64,000 nt of DNA from Prolixibacter denitrificans (GTDB taxonomy: Bacteria; Bacteroidota; Bacteroidia; Bacteroidales; Prolixibacteraceae). The stretch is taken from NCBI RefSeq assembly GCF_003014495.1, contig NZ_PYGC01000010.1:89048-153047 (forward strand), written 5' to 3'. Below the pieces are notes generated by a model. That model ran no database searches. It was not told the origin of the DNA and was given only the letters and a program-made list of their open reading frames with translations. The translations under genes and the position numbers were made by a program. Below are positions 52,921 through 63,001 of this stretch, piece after piece (position 1 is the first letter of the stretch; the number at the start of each line of letters is the position of its first letter).

Positions 52921-53617
52921 CGATACTTTATTCATAATTCCTGCTAGAGGTGGCTCTAAAGGCTTACCACGAAAAAATATTCTGCCGCTTAACGGACAAC
53001 CCCTGATATATTATAGCATCCATGCGGCTAGAAAGGTTACTTCCGACGAAAATATTTGCGTAAGCACAGACGATGAGGAAATAATTCAAAAAGTAGAAGA
53101 AATTGGACTTAAAGTTCCATTTAAGAGACCGAAGGCGCTAGCCTCTGATCTGGCAAGTTCCAGAGAGGTGCTTTTACATGCAATTAACTATTATCAAAAT
53201 AACCTCGGACGAAACTACTCGAAGGTATGCTTATTGCAACCTACCAGCCCGCTAAGAACCGGAACACATATCAAAGAGGCATTTAAATTATGGAATGACA
53301 ATATAGATATGGTTGTATCCGTCAAAGAAAGCCAATGCAATCCTTATTATAATCTTTTCGAGGAAAATTCAAGTGGTTATCTTGAAAAATCGAAAAAATC
53401 TGATATCCGAAGACGACAGGATGCTCCTAAGGTTTGGGAATTCAATGGTGCCATATACATAATAGCTTTAAAAAAATTTATGGCAGTTGATATGTTTGAT
53501 ATGAAGAAAATAAAATATGTCATGCCGGATTATTCATCTATAGATATAGACACCCACATCGACTTCAAAATTGCTGAACTATTAATAAAAGAAAATACAA
53601 ATGGTGAATTGTTATAA
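52907..53617 (+). CDS. legF: CMP-legionaminic / acylneuraminate cytidylyltransferase
   Basis: A 236-residue NeuA-family enzyme. FIIPARGGSKGLPRKNILPL, ENICVSTDDEEIIQKVEEIG, LLQPTSPLRTGTHIKEAFKL and NGAIYIIALKKF match the CTP-binding and sugar-binding blocks; DIDTHIDFKIAELL closes the family. It activates the nonulosonic acid with CTP for transfer. It overlaps neighbours on both sides by 14-17 bp. Confidence 0.93.
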   Translation: MVTINDTLFIIPARGGSKGLPRKNILPLNGQPLIYYSIHAARKVTSDENICVSTDDEEIIQKVEEIGLKVPFKRPKALASDLASSREVLLHAINYYQNNLGRNYSKVCLLQPTSPLRTGTHIKEAFKLWNDNIDMVVSVKESQCNPYYNLFEENSSGYLEKSKKSDIRRRQDAPKVWEFNGAIYIIALKKFMAVDMFDMKKIKYVMPDYSSIDIDTHIDFKIAELLIKENTNGELL

Positions 53618-54590
53618 CATTGCAATTATAGGATCAGGGCAACTTGGTAGCAGGCATTTACAGTCAATAAAGCAAATAGACTTACAGACAAGAATTTACG
53701 TTCTGGATAAAAATGAAGAGTCATTAGCAGTCGCAAAGGAACGTTATGAGCAAATTCCTCCAAATACGAAAGTCAAGTCAATACTTTTCACACAAAACAT
53801 TGAAAATCTGCCAACTAAAATTGACTTAGCTATTATCGCTACCAACTCGAAAAACCGTGCGACTTTGTTAAATAATATAGTTTCAATTAGAGAAATAAAC
53901 AATCTCATAATTGAAAAAGTGCTTTTTCAAACAAAAGAAGAGTATTCAGAAACAAAAGATTTATTTGATTTACACAAAATCAATGCTTGGGTCAACTGTC
54001 CTCGTCGTGTTTATCCTATATACCAAATGTTAAACAATTTACTCAAGGATAACACTTCATCGCTATTGGGCATTATCGATGGCAGTAATTGGGGATTGGG
54101 TAGCAATTCAATACATTATATTGACATCTTCTCAAAATTGACAAATTGCAGTGAGTATACTACCAATACAAAACTCTTAGACCCCAAAATACTTCAAAGC
54201 AAACGGGACGGCTATATAGAGTTTTCTGGAACATTGAATCTCAATTTTAAAAACAAATCACATCTAACAATTAACTCTAGAAAAGATTTAGGAGTCGACA
54301 CAGTATTTTATCTAACAAATGGTTATAGTCAATTTATTATTAATGAAAGCCGAAAAAAACTAACTTGGACCAGTGAGAAAAACAACAATCTATGGGAAAC
54401 ATTGGATTTCGAGATTCCGTTTCAAAGCCAGCTAACCTCTATGATAGCATATGAAATATTAACAAACAATACATGCGAACTGACAACTTTCGAAGATTCC
54501 GTTCAACTACACCTTCCATTAATTAATGGATTTATTGAGTTCTTAAGACATAATATTGATAAATCATATAAACATTGTCCAATAACGTAG
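53601..54590 (+). CDS. Gfo/Idh/MocA-like oxidoreductase
   Basis: A 329-residue NAD(P)-dependent oxidoreductase with a Rossmann start (IAIIGSGQLGSRHLQSIKQI) and the lysine block IIEKVLFQTKEEYSE. The C-terminal dehydrogenase domain is weakly conserved. It follows legF with a 17-bp overlap. In Campylobacter-type clusters a similar gene (PtmF/PtmA neighbourhood) is linked to legionaminic acid variants, so it may modify the sugar or its precursor. Composition is markedly AT-rich from here onward. Confidence 0.82.
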   Translation: MVNCYNIAIIGSGQLGSRHLQSIKQIDLQTRIYVLDKNEESLAVAKERYEQIPPNTKVKSILFTQNIENLPTKIDLAIIATNSKNRATLLNNIVSIREINNLIIEKVLFQTKEEYSETKDLFDLHKINAWVNCPRRVYPIYQMLNNLLKDNTSSLLGIIDGSNWGLGSNSIHYIDIFSKLTNCSEYTTNTKLLDPKILQSKRDGYIEFSGTLNLNFKNKSHLTINSRKDLGVDTVFYLTNGYSQFIINESRKKLTWTSEKNNNLWETLDFEIPFQSQLTSMIAYEILTNNTCELTTFEDSVQLHLPLINGFIEFLRHNIDKSYKHCPIT

Positions 54591-54599
54591 CAGAATAAA

Positions 54600-55544
54600 A
54601 TGGGAAATAATAAAACATGGCTAGTAGGTGCTAGTCAAATGGCCGTTGAGTATACCAAGGTACTTAAAGCGCTCGGAGAAGATTTTCTTGTAATAGGTAG
54701 AGGGAATGCTTCTGCAATTAATTTCTATGAGCAAACCAATATCAAACCAATTACCGGTGGAATTGAAAATTTCATAAATTCGAAACCGGAAAAGCCAAAT
54801 TCAGCAATAGTATCGGTAGGAATTGAAAAATTGAAGTTTGTAACTGAATTACTAATTCGCTTTGGCATCAAAAAAATTTTAGTGGAAAAGCCCGGAGGGC
54901 TAAATATCAATGAGGTAATAGAACTCAATTCCATTGCTAAAACATTTAATGCAATAGTTTTTATCGGCTATAACCGTAGATTCTATTCATCGGTAATAAA
55001 ATCAAAAGAAATCATACAGGAGGATGGTGGTCTTAAATCCTTTAATTTTGAATTTACCGAGTGGAGTCACGTTATTCAGAACTTAAAAAAAGCACCTGGA
55101 GTTAAGGAATCATGGTTTATTGGTAACTCAAGTCATGTCATAGACACAGCCTTTTATATAGGAGGCAAGCCCAAACAGATGTCTTCCTACACATCAGGAG
55201 AGTTAAGTTGGCATAAACCTACAATATTTGCAGGTGCAGGTATCACAAACCAAAATGCTTTATTCAATTACTCTGCCAATTGGGAAGCTCCGGGGAGATG
55301 GAGCATTGAGTTTCTCACATCACACCATCGATTAATATTAAGACCATTAGAAAAACTTCAAATTCAAAATATTGGCAGTATTGCCACCGAGTTTGTAGTA
55401 CTAGACTACCAATATGACGAAAATTTTAAACCTGGTTTATATTTACAGACCAAAGCTTTTCTTGACAATGACTATAGTAATCTATGTACACTAGATGAAC
55501 AAGTCCATTCTCTAACGAACTATTATAAAGAGATATCAAAATAA
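54600..55544 (+). CDS. Second Gfo/Idh/MocA-like oxidoreductase
   Basis: A 314-residue protein. The N-terminus TWLVGASQMAVEYTKVLKAL keeps a degenerate nucleotide-binding loop (GASQMA). The catalytic-type block KILVEKPGGLNINEVIELNS contains the E-K-P motif of the family, followed by GYNRRFYSSV. It starts 9 bp after the first oxidoreductase. Probably part of the same sugar-modifying step; substrate unknown. Confidence 0.82.
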   Translation: MGNNKTWLVGASQMAVEYTKVLKALGEDFLVIGRGNASAINFYEQTNIKPITGGIENFINSKPEKPNSAIVSVGIEKLKFVTELLIRFGIKKILVEKPGGLNINEVIELNSIAKTFNAIVFIGYNRRFYSSVIKSKEIIQEDGGLKSFNFEFTEWSHVIQNLKKAPGVKESWFIGNSSHVIDTAFYIGGKPKQMSSYTSGELSWHKPTIFAGAGITNQNALFNYSANWEAPGRWSIEFLTSHHRLILRPLEKLQIQNIGSIATEFVVLDYQYDENFKPGLYLQTKAFLDNDYSNLCTLDEQVHSLTNYYKEISK

Positions 55545-55569
55545 CCTATTATAGAATTTAGTTAATTAA

Positions 55570-56916
55570 ATGACTATTGCTGAAATCGAAAACACCCACG
55601 TTGATGTCTTAACTGATATCAAATACAAACACATAAATATATGGCTTTTATTAAGGGCAAAATTAAAATTCACTCAACTATATTCTGAGACCAAGAATAA
55701 TTTTAGCATTAGAACTAAAAAAAGAAAAGCATTAGTTAAGAATTTATTTTATGGCTTTTCAAACCTTTTAAAAATCAAAAGATTTTCATTTATATTTTTT
55801 TCGAACACTAACAAGAGATATTTAATTGAAAATAAATTTTATGATTCTTATTTCGATTCAATCGCTGATAATCTGGGGCAGAAAAAATCTTTATTCATTG
55901 AATTTGCGGACAGTGTGCACATACAAAAGAATAAAGTATATTCAACTAACGTAATAAGTGATCTTCCGTTTAAAATAATTACTTTACTGGTTTCCAAAAT
56001 CATAAATCCTAACAAGATCAAAAATCTTGAAATAATAAAGACCATTTTAGATGAAAACAAATTGGAAATAAATTTAGAAAGAGAGCTAAAAGAACAAATC
56101 TCCGAATATTATATATATAAAACGTTGCTTAATATTTTAAAGCCTAAAACGATATTTGTAATATGCTACTACTCAAAACTGCCGTTGATTTTGGCCGCAA
56201 GGGAAAAGAAAATTCCTGTATTTGAAGTGCAGCACGGAGTGATAAATAAAAACAACGAGTTCTATTGCACCAGATTTCGCAAACTAAAACAATACTACCC
56301 GAGTCATTTGATCTCTTATGGTGATGACCTGTTAAACAATCCACCTAGTGACTTCATATATGAAACAAACAAAATAATTCCTGCTGGTAATTTTTATTTA
56401 AGCTATATCAAAGAGCATTACTATAATAGCGATTTAAATAAACTAAAAAAGAAATACGAGAAAATAGTTTGCGTTACTTCCCAGGGTGTCTATATCGACA
56501 AATTAATGCAATTCGTCACTCATTTAGCCAAAAGTCATCCAAAATATCTATTTATTTTCCGTAAAAAATACAATGAAGATATCACTAAATATATTACAGA
56601 TAACATAACTACGTTAGATGAATATGACATATATAAGATATTGAAGTTTTCTGATTTCAATATTACTATCTACTCAATGGTAGCACTCGAAGCTCACTTT
56701 TTAAACACGCATAATATTCTACTTAATATCAATAACTTAAGCAATACCCACATACCCAAAGACATTTCCGCTACCGTAGTAAATCCAGACGAATATTTGA
56801 ATTTCAAAATGCCAGTAGTAAGCGAGGCATTTTCACAAAAAAGCAGCTATTTTATAGACAACTACAGGAAAAACATAAATGAATTGTGCCAAAAAATAAC
56901 TCATACACAATATTGA
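55570..56916 (+). CDS. Putative GT-B-like surface-glycan transferase of unknown family
   Basis: A 448-residue soluble, lysine- and asparagine-rich protein. No named domain is recognised with certainty. Visible features are a central FEVQHGVINKNNEFYCTRFR, with the QHG signature seen in polysialyl/CDP-glycerol-type transferases, then LISYGDDLLNNPP, IVCVTSQGVY, and a late DEYDIYKILKFSDFNITIYS (E-x7-E-like donor region ahead of ALEAHFLNTHNILL). Located directly after the CMP-sugar genes, it is the leading candidate for the nonulosonic acid transferase (inference). Confidence 0.65.
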   Translation: MTIAEIENTHVDVLTDIKYKHINIWLLLRAKLKFTQLYSETKNNFSIRTKKRKALVKNLFYGFSNLLKIKRFSFIFFSNTNKRYLIENKFYDSYFDSIADNLGQKKSLFIEFADSVHIQKNKVYSTNVISDLPFKIITLLVSKIINPNKIKNLEIIKTILDENKLEINLERELKEQISEYYIYKTLLNILKPKTIFVICYYSKLPLILAAREKKIPVFEVQHGVINKNNEFYCTRFRKLKQYYPSHLISYGDDLLNNPPSDFIYETNKIIPAGNFYLSYIKEHYYNSDLNKLKKKYEKIVCVTSQGVYIDKLMQFVTHLAKSHPKYLFIFRKKYNEDITKYITDNITTLDEYDIYKILKFSDFNITIYSMVALEAHFLNTHNILLNINNLSNTHIPKDISATVVNPDEYLNFKMPVVSEAFSQKSSYFIDNYRKNINELCQKITHTQY

Positions 56917-58130
56917 AGATTGAGAAAGTAAATGCATTTTTACTATTCATAATCATATTTCAATCAATATTTGAAAAATTTTTATTATCAAATATTAATT
57001 CAAGTATATTTAAGTATTATAATGAATTTATCGTTTTACTTATTACCGGTCTGTTCATAGTCACTATATTTAAATTCTATAAAGTAAAAAAATTGATTTT
57101 ATATGCGATTACTATTCTATTTTATTCATTTTTCCAAATTCTATTGCGTAAAATACCAATATTCCACATAACACAATCATTATTGTACATTGAATGTATC
57201 GTATTCTACACCTATTTTTACTCACAAAATTACAATTCAAAAGTTGATACATTAATCTATTTATCAAAATATTACTACTACCTATTTTACCTTGTTTTGG
57301 TCGCGGCATTATTTGAATTGATTAATCCAAATATCATAAACAACTTTTTAGGAACCAATCACTTTCAAAGAGGAATTGGTGGATTTTATCTAACCTCAAT
57401 TTTCGGAACATCGACTGGACTATCTCAATTCTGCATTATCGCGCTCGTCATATTAATGAGTACATACGCAATAAAAGGTGCTTTTCCTTACCCAAAATGG
57501 ATATTATATACCTTAATATTATTAAGCTTCTTGTCTTTCTCTAGGAAAGAATTTGCCTTAACGATTGTATACCTTCTTAGCATATATATATCCACCAGAA
57601 ATAAAACTCATAGATTAAAATATTACATATTTGCATCATTTGCAGGTCTATTTATCATTAGCTTATATTTAATATTGTTTTTCAGAAAGGCAAACGAAGT
57701 GGCTCTTTCAGACAATTACGTAAGATTTCAATTAATTGAATACTCGATACAGATCATCAAAGATTACTTTCCCTTTGGGACCGGTCCTGGGACTTTTGGA
57801 TCCCAGCTATCGTTACAATACCCCATTATTTACGAAAAGTACGGTGTAGGACCTAATATATTAGGATATAATGGGCACAGAGGCCCAATATACGATGCTT
57901 TTCTATTCACATTTACCGCTGAAATGGGAATTGGAATAATATTATATTTAATCTTACTGGTCTCAATATGGCGAAAAAAGCCTTTAATCAATAATCATGT
58001 ACTAAAAACCACAAAAAGATTTATAATAATTGCAATATTCATTATCGGTCTATTTGCTCCAGTTATCATGAATCCTTTTGGTTTAATTAGTTTTTCAATA
58101 CTCGGGTTAATATCAAAAAATGGAAACTAA
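56886..58130 (+). CDS. wzy: Wzy-like O-antigen/polysaccharide polymerase
   Basis: A 414-residue membrane protein with about ten hydrophobic segments and a larger periplasmic loop (around GTGPGTFGSQLSLQYPIIYE). The segment IGGFYLTSIFGTSTGLSQFC resembles O-antigen ligase/polymerase families. The start is uncertain: GTG at 56886 overlaps the previous gene by 31 bp, while TTG at 56913 would give a 4-bp stop/start overlap. Sequence divergence is high, as usual for Wzy; the call rests on topology and context. Confidence 0.75.
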   Translation: MPKNNSYTILKIEKVNAFLLFIIIFQSIFEKFLLSNINSSIFKYYNEFIVLLITGLFIVTIFKFYKVKKLILYAITILFYSFFQILLRKIPIFHITQSLLYIECIVFYTYFYSQNYNSKVDTLIYLSKYYYYLFYLVLVAALFELINPNIINNFLGTNHFQRGIGGFYLTSIFGTSTGLSQFCIIALVILMSTYAIKGAFPYPKWILYTLILLSFLSFSRKEFALTIVYLLSIYISTRNKTHRLKYYIFASFAGLFIISLYLILFFRKANEVALSDNYVRFQLIEYSIQIIKDYFPFGTGPGTFGSQLSLQYPIIYEKYGVGPNILGYNGHRGPIYDAFLFTFTAEMGIGIILYLILLVSIWRKKPLINNHVLKTTKRFIIIAIFIIGLFAPVIMNPFGLISFSILGLISKNGN

Positions 58131-58155
58131 GAATTTAAATTAGAGGCACCCAAAA

Positions 58156-59601
58156 ATGAACATAAACACTTTACTAAACTCTGTAATAATAAGATATCTA
58201 AGCATCCGATATTTGACATATTTTTTACAATTCATAAATTCTATTCTATTACTTCATTATCTCTCCTCGTTTGACTTTGGTGTCTATAGTTTCGTTTTAT
58301 TGTTACTTTCTTATTATTCATATTCTAACATAGGATTGAATGCATCCCTGAATACGCTATTGTCAATATACAAAAATAGAGAGTTATTGATAAAAAAAAT
58401 TTGGTATGTTGCACTGACTTTAAATATAGCTATTATTGTGATAATTGGTTCTATTGTAATAATAGTCAATATCGTATTCCCTAACTTATTCACTAAATAT
58501 GATTATCATGCCATTGCTTATAAAGTGTTCGCTATTGGCATCCTCGTTAATACGAATTTGTTATTTGTATCATTATACCGAGTATTCGGAATTTTCCACA
58601 AAATAAATATACAACAAATTCTACCACAGTTTGCTCTCTTCCTCGTTATTTTGCTTTTACGGAAAAACGTAAATATAGATACAATAGTTTCAGTTTTAGT
58701 TTTCTCAAACATGGTAGTATTAGTCATAATGATAAACAAGATGCCACTTCCACTAAAACTAGGCAACAACAAAGTCATAGCCCAAACACTCTTAATAAGA
58801 GGCTTTAATCTAATGCTCTATAATTTTAGCTTTCGATTTATAACAATCGCGGCAACCACGATAGTAAGCATATTTTACTTATCCTCAGAACTAGGATATT
58901 ACTCATTTGCCAACACTTTTAGTAATGCCATTGTGATGATAACTGGTTCTCTAATGTTTATACTTTACCCTAAAATTTTAAACCAATTCGCTAGCATAAA
59001 TCAAGAAAAATCAATAGAACTCATCAAAAAAATAAGAGTCTTATATATCACTGCTGTGGACCTCATCGGCCTTTCTTCAATACTCATAATACCTATTATA
59101 GCGTCTTATTCCGACAAATATTCCCCAATCATAGAAACCTACAAAATATTAATAGCAGCACAACTAATTCTGAACAATACATCTGGTTATCTACAATTTT
59201 TAATTGCTAAGAAGCAAGAAAGAGTATTGATTCTTTACGCTATATATGGGATCTCATCTGTATTTCTAATTGGCCTTTTAGTCGCATGGGCAAATTTGAC
59301 TTTCCATCTAATTACAATTGGGGTCTTGGTAGGAGTAAGTACCTATACGTTCTTTGTTATAAATCATTCTAATAAGGTTCTCAATAAAAAGAATAACGTA
59401 TCTGAAATATTGAAGACCATCTTTAGCTTTCCAAAGCTAAGCATAACAATAATATTAATACTTTCATATTTACTTAACGAAAACTATATCCTACCCCCAT
59501 TAGCTGTCTTATTTTACATATTTATCAACAAGAAACATATCATTTCATTGGTACATAAAACAACCGCAATACTAAGAGACAATAATTTTGTTAACTTCTA
59601 A
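58156..59601 (+). CDS. wzx: Wzx-like polysaccharide flippase
   Basis: A 481-residue membrane protein of the MATE/MOP polysaccharide transporter group with about 12-14 hydrophobic segments. The N-terminal half ([40 protein letters not shown]) and [20 protein letters not shown] are typical. It would flip undecaprenyl-linked repeat units. Strongly AT-rich, like wzy. Confidence 0.85.
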   Translation: MNINTLLNSVIIRYLSIRYLTYFLQFINSILLLHYLSSFDFGVYSFVLLLLSYYSYSNIGLNASLNTLLSIYKNRELLIKKIWYVALTLNIAIIVIIGSIVIIVNIVFPNLFTKYDYHAIAYKVFAIGILVNTNLLFVSLYRVFGIFHKINIQQILPQFALFLVILLLRKNVNIDTIVSVLVFSNMVVLVIMINKMPLPLKLGNNKVIAQTLLIRGFNLMLYNFSFRFITIAATTIVSIFYLSSELGYYSFANTFSNAIVMITGSLMFILYPKILNQFASINQEKSIELIKKIRVLYITAVDLIGLSSILIIPIIASYSDKYSPIIETYKILIAAQLILNNTSGYLQFLIAKKQERVLILYAIYGISSVFLIGLLVAWANLTFHLITIGVLVGVSTYTFFVINHSNKVLNKKNNVSEILKTIFSFPKLSITIILILSYLLNENYILPPLAVLFYIFINKKHIISLVHKTTAILRDNNFVNF

Positions 59602-59606
59602 AAGAT

Positions 59607-60116
59607 ATGAGATCAAGTTTTTTTTCCTTTCTATATTATTTTTTAATCATAAAATTACCTTCGTCCCAATTCCCGTTGGGGAAAATCTTTCTAAAAATCA
59701 GACTGTTCACTATAGGTAGATTTGTTAGCATTGGAGAAAATTGTAAAATTCAAAAAAATGTTTACTTCGGTAGCGGAAAAAACATTATTATAGGAAATGG
59801 TTGTGAAATTAATGAAAATGTAAAGTTGCGCCATGCCAAGATTGGAGACAATGTCCTAATAGCTCCCGGAGTATCTATTATTGGTATAAACCATAACTTC
59901 ATTAATTCAAAAAGATTGATCAAAGAACAGGGCGAATCTATAAAAGAAATAAAAATTGGGTCTGACGTTTGGATTGGGACAAATGCGATAATTCTAGCAG
60001 GTGTTACAATCGGGGAGGGATGTGTAATCAGTGCAGGGGCTGTTGTCACAAAAGATTGCGAGCCTTATGGTATTTATGGTGGAGTGCCTGCCAGACTAAT
60101 AAAAAAACGAGAATAA
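59607..60116 (+). CDS. Hexapeptide-repeat acyltransferase (WbbJ/LacA type)
   Basis: A 169-residue left-handed beta-helix acyltransferase: hexapeptide turns from about residue 40 ([40 protein letters not shown]) and the C-terminal block [20 protein letters not shown] with [10 protein letters not shown]. It likely O-acetylates a sugar in the polymer. It starts 5 bp after wzx. Confidence 0.9.
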   Translation: MRSSFFSFLYYFLIIKLPSSQFPLGKIFLKIRLFTIGRFVSIGENCKIQKNVYFGSGKNIIIGNGCEINENVKLRHAKIGDNVLIAPGVSIIGINHNFINSKRLIKEQGESIKEIKIGSDVWIGTNAIILAGVTIGEGCVISAGAVVTKDCEPYGIYGGVPARLIKKRE

Positions 60117-60173
60117 GTTAAAATTTTACACCAGAAGCTACGTAATAAGCTTCAACACAAAATTGGAGTACTA

Positions 60174-60893
60174 TTGAAAAACAAAGCTTTGAAAACAAAA
60201 ATTATCTCAATAAATAGGATTAATGTTTTCTCTTTCCCCGATAGAGCAACTCTGCTGTCATATATAAAAGGAAGAAACGGAATCTTAATCGCAATCAATG
60301 CCGAAAAGATATTACACGCTAACAAGCAAACGCGGGAATTGATCAACAGAAACATTGGCTATCCCGATGGTATAGGAGCTGTTTGGGCGCTAAAAAAGAA
60401 AGGCTTCAAAAGCGCTGTAAAAATCCCGGGATGTGAATTGTGGCTTGATATATCCGGACATTTTTATAAAACACACAAGTTTTACCTGGTCGGAGGGAAA
60501 GAAGACATAGTCCAACAAACCGTTCTACAATTAAAAAAAGATTTCCCAGGCATCAACATCGTTGGTTTTCGGAATGGCTACATTCAGTCAAATGATGAAA
60601 GGGAGCAGCTTATAGCTGATATTGCACTCCAAAAGCCAGATATCGTCTTCGTAGCAATGGGCTCTCCCAAACAGGAGCTGTTAATGCAGGACATGCAGCA
60701 AAAACATCAGGCTATCTACCAAGGCCTTGGAGGCAGTTTCGACGTGTACGTAGGAAATGTAGACCGAGCACCTCAATGGTGGATCAAAAATAATTTGGAA
60801 TGGGCGTATCGTTTGATAAAACAGCCCGCACGAATAAAACGACAAATTCATCTGGTAAAATTCCTTTGGCTACTTCTATTAAACAAGTTTTAA
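60174..60893 (+). CDS. WecG/TagA/CpsF-family glycosyltransferase
   Basis: A 239-residue GT26 transferase. IAINAEKILHANKQTRELIN, YPDGIGAVWALKKKG, FYLVGGKEDIVQQTVLQLKK, FVAMGSPKQELLMQDMQQKH and QGLGGSFDVYVGNVDRAPQW are conserved. E. coli WecG transfers ManNAcA to lipid-linked GlcNAc, and this locus makes UDP-ManNAcA through WecB and WecC, so the same step is likely here. The start appears to be TTG at 60174. Last gene of the polysaccharide locus, with a terminator at 61032-61066. Confidence 0.92.
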   Translation: MKNKALKTKIISINRINVFSFPDRATLLSYIKGRNGILIAINAEKILHANKQTRELINRNIGYPDGIGAVWALKKKGFKSAVKIPGCELWLDISGHFYKTHKFYLVGGKEDIVQQTVLQLKKDFPGINIVGFRNGYIQSNDEREQLIADIALQKPDIVFVAMGSPKQELLMQDMQQKHQAIYQGLGGSFDVYVGNVDRAPQWWIKNNLEWAYRLIKQPARIKRQIHLVKFLWLLLLNKF

Positions 60894-61031
60894 TTCTCAG
60901 TAATGCCATAAAATCCAATTACTGCAGAACTGACATAACAAAGAAATTTTGAATCAGTTAATACAAGAACCTCAATCAGTCGTACCGTCAGAGATTCATA
61001 AGAAATAAGCCAACAAAACCATAATAGCAAC

Positions 61032-61066
61032 GCCGGCTGCGGACAACCGCCCAGCCGGCTTTTTTT
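61032..61066 (+). terminator. Terminator at the end of the polysaccharide locus
   Basis: GCCGGCTG (61032-61039) pairs perfectly with CAGCCGGC (61052-61059), followed by a run of seven T. It lies 140 bp after the WecG-type gene. Confidence 0.85.
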
Positions 61067-61067
61067 A

Positions 61068-61283
61068 TGCCTCCCCTTACCATGTTAATGGTCAGGAATC
61101 CATAAAATAGTTTCAGCTGAGCTACAAATTTGTCTGGATTAAGTTGTCCTTTTGAATGCCAATCATTACCCCACATATCTATCAAACTACTAGACACAGG
61201 CTGTTCAAAACACCGCGGTGCAAAATATGTCCGGTCCAGTCCCCATTCGCTAACGAATTCTAGTTTTTTTTTGTAACTTTATT
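61068..61283 (-). other. Possible coding remnant on the minus strand
   Basis: The complement of 61068-61283 is open for about 70 codons and reads like real protein (EFVSEWGLDRTYFAPRCFEQ, then DMWGNDWHSKGQLNPDKFVA). It has no credible start and runs into the terminator hairpin. I do not recognise it. It may be a decayed gene fragment or chance. Confidence 0.25.
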
Positions 61284-61317
61284 TTCAACTAAACAATTAT
61301 TATCTAACCTAATCATT

Positions 61318-62805
61318 ATGAAAAAATTGAACTACCTTCTATTCATTTTATTGTTTGCAATATTAACAATAGGTGCAACAGCACAAACAACCTATGTCCC
61401 AGATGATAATTTCGAACAAGCATTACAAGATTTGGGTTATGACTCCGGCAACCTAGACGATTATGTGCCAACGGCCAATATTAATGAAATTACCTCTTTA
61501 AACGTAAGCAATAAATACATCTCCGATTTAACAGGCATTCAAGATTTTGTTGCCTTAGATTCTTTGAACTGCGGTCATAATGAACTTTCGAATTTGAATG
61601 TATCTGCAAATACAGCTCTGACTTATCTTAACTGCGATTATAATTACATATCAAATTTAGATGTATCACAAAATAAGGCTTTAATAGAATTCTCTTGCCG
61701 TAATAATAAACTTTCGAGTATAGATTTATCGGCAAATACTGCTTTGACTAGCTTAGATGTATCATCCGAATCACCCTATCCAGATGAAAACATAATATTA
61801 AATCAATTTTCAAGTTTAGATTTATCAGCAAACATCGCTTTAACTAAGCTACATTGCGACGAAGTTCAACTTTCACATTTGGATTTATCGGTGAATGTGG
61901 CTTTAACTGAACTGAGTTGTTTTTACAATAACCTTTACAGTTTAGATATATCAGCAAATAAGGCTTTAACTTCACTCAATTGCTCTAGTAATAAACTTTT
62001 AAGTTTGGATGTATCACAAAATACGGCTTTAACTTCACTCAATTGCACCAGCAATAACCTTTCAAGTTTGGATGTATCACAAAATGCAGCTTTAACTTCA
62101 CTCAATATCACTAATAATAACTTTTCAAGTCTAGATGTATCAAATAATACGGCTTTAACTTCACTTAATTGCTATTATAATCACCTTCCAAGTTTAGATA
62201 TATCACAAAATACGGCTTTAACTTTTCTGAATATCACAGATAACAACTTTTCAAGCTTGAATATATCCACAAATACTGCTTTAACGAAACTATATTGCTC
62301 TAATAATCAACTCTCAAACTTGGACGTATCACAAAATACGGCTTTAACACATCTATATTGCACCAATAATCAAATTTCAAGTTTGGATGTAAGGAATGGA
62401 AATAATGCAAATATGGAGTTTGTTAATGCTGAACATAATCCTTATTTAACCTGTATCTATGTTGATGATAAGACAGCAAGTTATCTTTCTGATTGGAGAA
62501 AAGATGAAACAGCAGTTTATGTTAATGATGAATCTGAATGTGCTGAGACTTTGGTTAATGACCTAATAGGCGCCGAGGACAACACAATCTATCCAAATCC
62601 TACAAATGGAATCTTAAAGTTTGATTTTTCAGGAAATAAAGTTCAAAAAATAGAAATTGTTGATATTACAGGAAAAACAGTTTTTGAAAAAGTTAATGTT
62701 CAACAAAATGAAGTAGTTGATTTATCGAATTTGGCAACTGGAATATACGTTATTATTTTAAAGACTGATAAAGGAAATTCGTCTTCAAAAATCATCAAAG
62801 AATAA
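61318..62805 (+). CDS. Exported leucine-rich-repeat protein with type IX sorting domain
   Basis: A 495-residue protein. A signal peptide (MKKLNYLLFILLFAILTIGA, cleaved near TAQ) precedes about 16 leucine-rich repeats of 21 residues with core LTSLNCSSNKLLSLDVSQNT (residues ~60-380). The C-terminal ~75 residues form a type IX secretion sorting domain: IYPNPTNGILKFDFSGNKVQ, IVDITGKTVFE, LSNLATGIYVIILKTDKG. It should be secreted to the cell surface. The DNA of the repeat block is itself tandemly repeated (63-bp unit), so copy number may vary between strains. Confidence 0.93.
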   Translation: MKKLNYLLFILLFAILTIGATAQTTYVPDDNFEQALQDLGYDSGNLDDYVPTANINEITSLNVSNKYISDLTGIQDFVALDSLNCGHNELSNLNVSANTALTYLNCDYNYISNLDVSQNKALIEFSCRNNKLSSIDLSANTALTSLDVSSESPYPDENIILNQFSSLDLSANIALTKLHCDEVQLSHLDLSVNVALTELSCFYNNLYSLDISANKALTSLNCSSNKLLSLDVSQNTALTSLNCTSNNLSSLDVSQNAALTSLNITNNNFSSLDVSNNTALTSLNCYYNHLPSLDISQNTALTFLNITDNNFSSLNISTNTALTKLYCSNNQLSNLDVSQNTALTHLYCTNNQISSLDVRNGNNANMEFVNAEHNPYLTCIYVDDKTASYLSDWRKDETAVYVNDESECAETLVNDLIGAEDNTIYPNPTNGILKFDFSGNKVQKIEIVDITGKTVFEKVNVQQNEVVDLSNLATGIYVIILKTDKGNSSSKIIKE

Positions 62806-63001
62806 ATTATTTTACTTCTCAAAGTAATTTATATTTCGTAAGTATCAATATCGAGAATATTTAGATAATTTAAAATCAAAATAATTTTACTCTATCGGGC
62901 TATAAGATTTGCTTCTTAAAAACGCTTTAGTTTTCAATAGTTAATTAATCGAGTGCCTTGGCAGGGTTTAATCTTTTACCTCCAGTTCATTGAACAGCCC
63001 C

